DNA of 16,878 nt, from positions 1 through 16,878 of the forward strand of contig LFTP01000354.1 in NCBI GenBank assembly GCA_001513395.1, read 5' to 3'. The DNA comes from Clostridia bacterium DTU080. Lineage in GTDB: Bacteria; Bacillota; Limnochordia; DTU080. The notes below the pieces were generated by a model that was given only the letters and a program-made list of their open reading frames with translations, was not told the origin of the DNA and made no database searches. Numbering within the stretch: position 1 is the first letter of the stretch; each line of letters begins with the position of its first letter. The translations under genes and the position numbers were made by a program. Shown one piece after another: positions 14,863-16,878 of this stretch.

Positions 14863-16134
14863 ATGCAGATTGTGGAACCGACAAGAACTCTCGAGGTTGC
14901 AGATGAGTTTGATCTCATCGTCTGCGGAGCGGGGCCGGCAGGTATGGCCGCGGCGATCAATGCAAGTCGTTTGGGACTGCGGGTTCTTTTGGTAGAGAGC
15001 CAAGGATGCTTGGGCGGAATCTGGACGGCGGGCCTTTTGTGTCTGGTCCTCGATGTAGCGGGCAAAGGCGGTTTTCTGGAAGAGATCAGCGAGCGGCTGG
15101 ATGCGGCTGGGGCCAGGTTGCCTCGTCCGGGGCGGGTCGACTTCCTCTACGATCCGGAGGCCATGAAGGTATTGCTGGAGCAACTCTGCGAAGAAGAGGG
15201 TGTGCATGTCCGCTTGCACACCCGTGTGGTATCCGCCGTGCGTGACGGCGACGGATTGAGAGCCATCATCACCGAGGGGCCCGGCGGTCGCCAGGCTTTT
15301 GCGGCTTCGCTTTTTGTCGACAGCACGGGCAACGGAGATCTGGCCGCCTATGCAGGATGCGCCTATGACCACGGACATCCCGAGACCGGAAAAATACAGC
15401 CGGCGACGCTATTCGCCATCATCAGCGGAGTGCCCAAAGATGAGCCCGGAACACGCAGCGGAGAGGACAAAGTGCGTTTTCGCAAGATGCTCAACTCCGT
15501 GGGAGTCGATCCCAGCTATCAGTCGCCCTCGCTGTTTCCCTTGCCCCATCCGGACCTTCATTGCTTGATGATCAATCACGAATACAATGTCCGTTGCGAT
15601 TCTGCCGAAAAGATCACTAAGGCCACCATGCGGGCCCGCAAGGAACTCCACTTCGCCGTGGAGGCGTTGCGCCGCTTGCCGGGTTGGGAACAGGTGCGCT
15701 TGGTGATAACCGCATCCCACATCGGCTTGCGCGAAGGTAGGCGCGTTCGCGGACTGTATACCATAACGGTCGATGATCTTTTGGCCGGGCGGCGCTTTGA
15801 TGACGGGATATGCCTGGTGCGATTCGGCATCGACGTACACGCCTTAGAGCGCAATGCGACAACGGGCTACACCAATTTCGGGCTGCGCAGCAAGCCGTAT
15901 CACATTCCTTACCGAGCGTTAGTGGCCCACGATCTCAACAACCTGGCAATAGCCGGACGTTGTATCAGTGGTGATTTCTATGCCCATGCGTCCTATCGGG
16001 TGACGGGCAATGCCGTTCCCATGGGCGAAGCGGTGGCTATAGCGGCCGCTATGGCCCGGGACACGGGAAGTTTTCATGCCGTGGATGGAAAAGCAGTGTC
16101 CGAAAAGATGCGTGCCAGAGGATATGAGCTGTAG
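14863..16134 (+). CDS. FAD-dependent oxidoreductase (FAD_oxidored-type)
   Basis: A 423-residue flavoprotein. ATG 14863 follows GGGAG by 9 bases; an upstream in-frame ATG at 14803 lies inside SBP-D. Near the N-terminus, FDLIVCGAGPAGMAAAINASRLG has the GxGxxG dinucleotide-binding motif (G22, G24, G27), with E45 closing the second strand and LGGIWTAGLL beyond it. VDSTGNGDLAAYAGC (about 151-165) is the second FAD signature. LREGRRVRGLYTIT and LAIAGRCISGDFYAHASYRVTG near the C-terminus are the closing FAD contacts of this family. There is no signal peptide or Fe-S cysteine cluster. Such proteins often lie beside carbohydrate-binding proteins, but few have a proven substrate. Coupling to SBP-D suggests action on an imported compound. 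The electron acceptor is unknown; a flavodoxin-domain gene lies downstream. Confidence 0.88.
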   Translation: MQIVEPTRTLEVADEFDLIVCGAGPAGMAAAINASRLGLRVLLVESQGCLGGIWTAGLLCLVLDVAGKGGFLEEISERLDAAGARLPRPGRVDFLYDPEAMKVLLEQLCEEEGVHVRLHTRVVSAVRDGDGLRAIITEGPGGRQAFAASLFVDSTGNGDLAAYAGCAYDHGHPETGKIQPATLFAIISGVPKDEPGTRSGEDKVRFRKMLNSVGVDPSYQSPSLFPLPHPDLHCLMINHEYNVRCDSAEKITKATMRARKELHFAVEALRRLPGWEQVRLVITASHIGLREGRRVRGLYTITVDDLLAGRRFDDGICLVRFGIDVHALERNATTGYTNFGLRSKPYHIPYRALVAHDLNNLAIAGRCISGDFYAHASYRVTGNAVPMGEAVAIAAAMARDTGSFHAVDGKAVSEKMRARGYEL

Positions 16135-16262
16135 AGGCGGTCGGTAGGAGACGCAGGCTTCGAGTCGAATCTACAGCCTGTGGCATTCGTGTCGGACCCA
16201 TGAGCGGGAGAGGCCTTGCTACACCCTGTCATTCACAGATCGAATGCGTGAAGAAGAAGCTA

Positions 16263-16294
16263 CCGCCGATCATCCGGCAACGGATGGTCGGCGG
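16263..16294 (+). other. GC-rich hairpin with GCAA tetraloop in the gap before the flavodoxin gene
   Basis: CCGCCGATCATCCG and CGGATGGTCGGCGG pair over 14 positions, one of them G-U, around a GCAA loop of the stable GNRA class. No T-run follows, so it is not a classical terminator. It lies 36 bases before the flavodoxin ATG. The rest of the 196-bp gap (16135-16330) shows no gene, only a weak CAGGCT/AGCCTG inverted pair near 16154-16181. Confidence 0.55.
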
Positions 16295-16330
16295 AGTCAG
16301 CATTATCCATGATGCTCGAAGGAGAACGTC

Positions 16331-16816
16331 ATGCGCACGCTTATCGCTTATACAACACGCCATGGGACCACGCTGCGTTACGCGGAAGCCATGGCCCGGG
16401 CATTGTCGGGAGAAGTCGTTCTCACGGACTTGCGACAAGAGCCTGCCGTCGATATCTCTCCTTTTGACACGGTAGTGATCGGGGGAGCCGTCTATTTCGG
16501 CAATGTCAGCCCCCTGCTAAAGGAGTTCTGCCTGTCCAACATCGAGGAGCTCAAGCGGAAGAATCTGGGCCTTTTTGTTTGTTGTTGCCTGGACGGTGAA
16601 CAGGCGGAAAAGCAAATGCAGGCTGCCTATCCTCTGGAGTTGTTGGACGCGGCCAAGGTCAAGAAGACCTTGGCCGGCGACATCGACTTGAGCCGAATGA
16701 ACCTGATTGAAAGACTCATCGTGAAGTTGGTGGAAAGAAAAATACCTTGCACCGGGCGCTTCAATGAAGAGGCGGCCAATGAATTTGCTCACATGCTGGA
16801 GGCACCGGATCTTTGA
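16331..16816 (+). CDS. Flavodoxin-domain protein (HemG/menaquinone-dependent protoporphyrinogen oxidase-like)
   Basis: A 161-residue protein, with ATG 6 bases after AAGGAG. MRTLIAYTTRHGTTLRYAEAMA carries the FMN phosphate-binding loop (TTRHGTT, residues 8-14). FDTVVIGGAVYFGNVSPLLKEF (45-66) is the second FMN loop, and LGLFVCCCLDGEQAEKQM holds the third strand with three consecutive cysteines. Length and layout match the flavodoxin-domain family that includes HemG, but no other haem gene is in the window and the HemG long-chain insert is not obvious. It may simply shuttle electrons, possibly for the FAD oxidoreductase upstream; that pairing is a guess. The C-terminus GRFNEEAANEFAHML is typical of the family. 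No gene is seen in the last 62 bases of the window. Confidence 0.85.
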   Translation: MRTLIAYTTRHGTTLRYAEAMARALSGEVVLTDLRQEPAVDISPFDTVVIGGAVYFGNVSPLLKEFCLSNIEELKRKNLGLFVCCCLDGEQAEKQMQAAYPLELLDAAKVKKTLAGDIDLSRMNLIERLIVKLVERKIPCTGRFNEEAANEFAHMLEAPDL

Positions 16817-16878
16817 TCAATGCCTTCTATAGCTTTCCTTTTGGCACCTATGCGGTCTACAAAAAAGCCGACCCACGG

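Noticed and set aside
1..16878. CRISPR arrays, tRNA or rRNA genes, insertion sequences and phage genes
   Set aside because: Looked for by eye on both strands; no regularly spaced repeats, cloverleaf sequences, transposase or integrase motifs were seen.

Overview
The window is a carbohydrate-uptake and glycan-breakdown region of a bacterial chromosome with moderately high GC. Strong GGAGG-type ribosome binding sites and frequent GTG starts suggest a Bacillota-like lineage. All four recognisable extracellular solute-binding proteins have type I signal peptides and none has a lipobox cysteine, which fits a cell with an outer membrane or an unusual envelope (for example Limnochordia-like). This placement is inference. 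No RNA genes, CRISPR arrays or insertion sequences were seen.

Layout. 2-2155 (+) is the 3' part of a seven-bladed propeller protein fused to a helical, glycosidase-like domain; it is open to the left edge. 2257-3507 (+) is a family 1 sugar-binding protein (SBP-A). A strong bidirectional hairpin at 3591-3627 separates it from a minus-strand run: tipA-like MerR regulator (8065-7325), neutral ceramidase-like hydrolase (7210-5867) and GH20-like hexosaminidase (5832-3646). The two enzymes lack signal peptides, so they probably work in the cytoplasm on imported substrate. Divergent from the regulator is a URO-D family protein (8196-9314, +).

9315-9696 holds a decayed C-terminal scrap of a second binding-protein gene, its own hairpin and then the start region of an intact paralogue, SBP-B (9697-10977, +). 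A perfect 14-bp hairpin separates SBP-B from SBP-C (12316-11054, -), which is interrupted by one in-frame TAA. Divergent from SBP-C are a Gfo/Idh/MocA oxidoreductase (12495-13508, +), an intrinsic terminator, SBP-D (13581-14843, +), a closely coupled FAD-dependent oxidoreductase (14863-16134, +) and a flavodoxin-domain protein (16331-16816, +).

The probable logic is that several binding proteins capture sugars outside the membrane, while GH20, the ceramidase-like amidase, the NAD-dependent sugar dehydrogenase and the FAD enzyme process them inside. No ABC permease or ATPase gene is present, so transport partners must be encoded elsewhere.

Most notable are: (1) the MerR/TipAS gene carries an internal AAAAGGAGGT site and an in-frame ATG exactly at the start of the ligand-binding domain, copying the TipAL/TipAS two-product design of Streptomyces, and has a textbook MerR promoter with a 19-bp spacer and a dyad; (2) the single nonsense codon in SBP-C at a position that is Glu in SBP-A; (3) the unannotated SBP scrap at 9353-9481.
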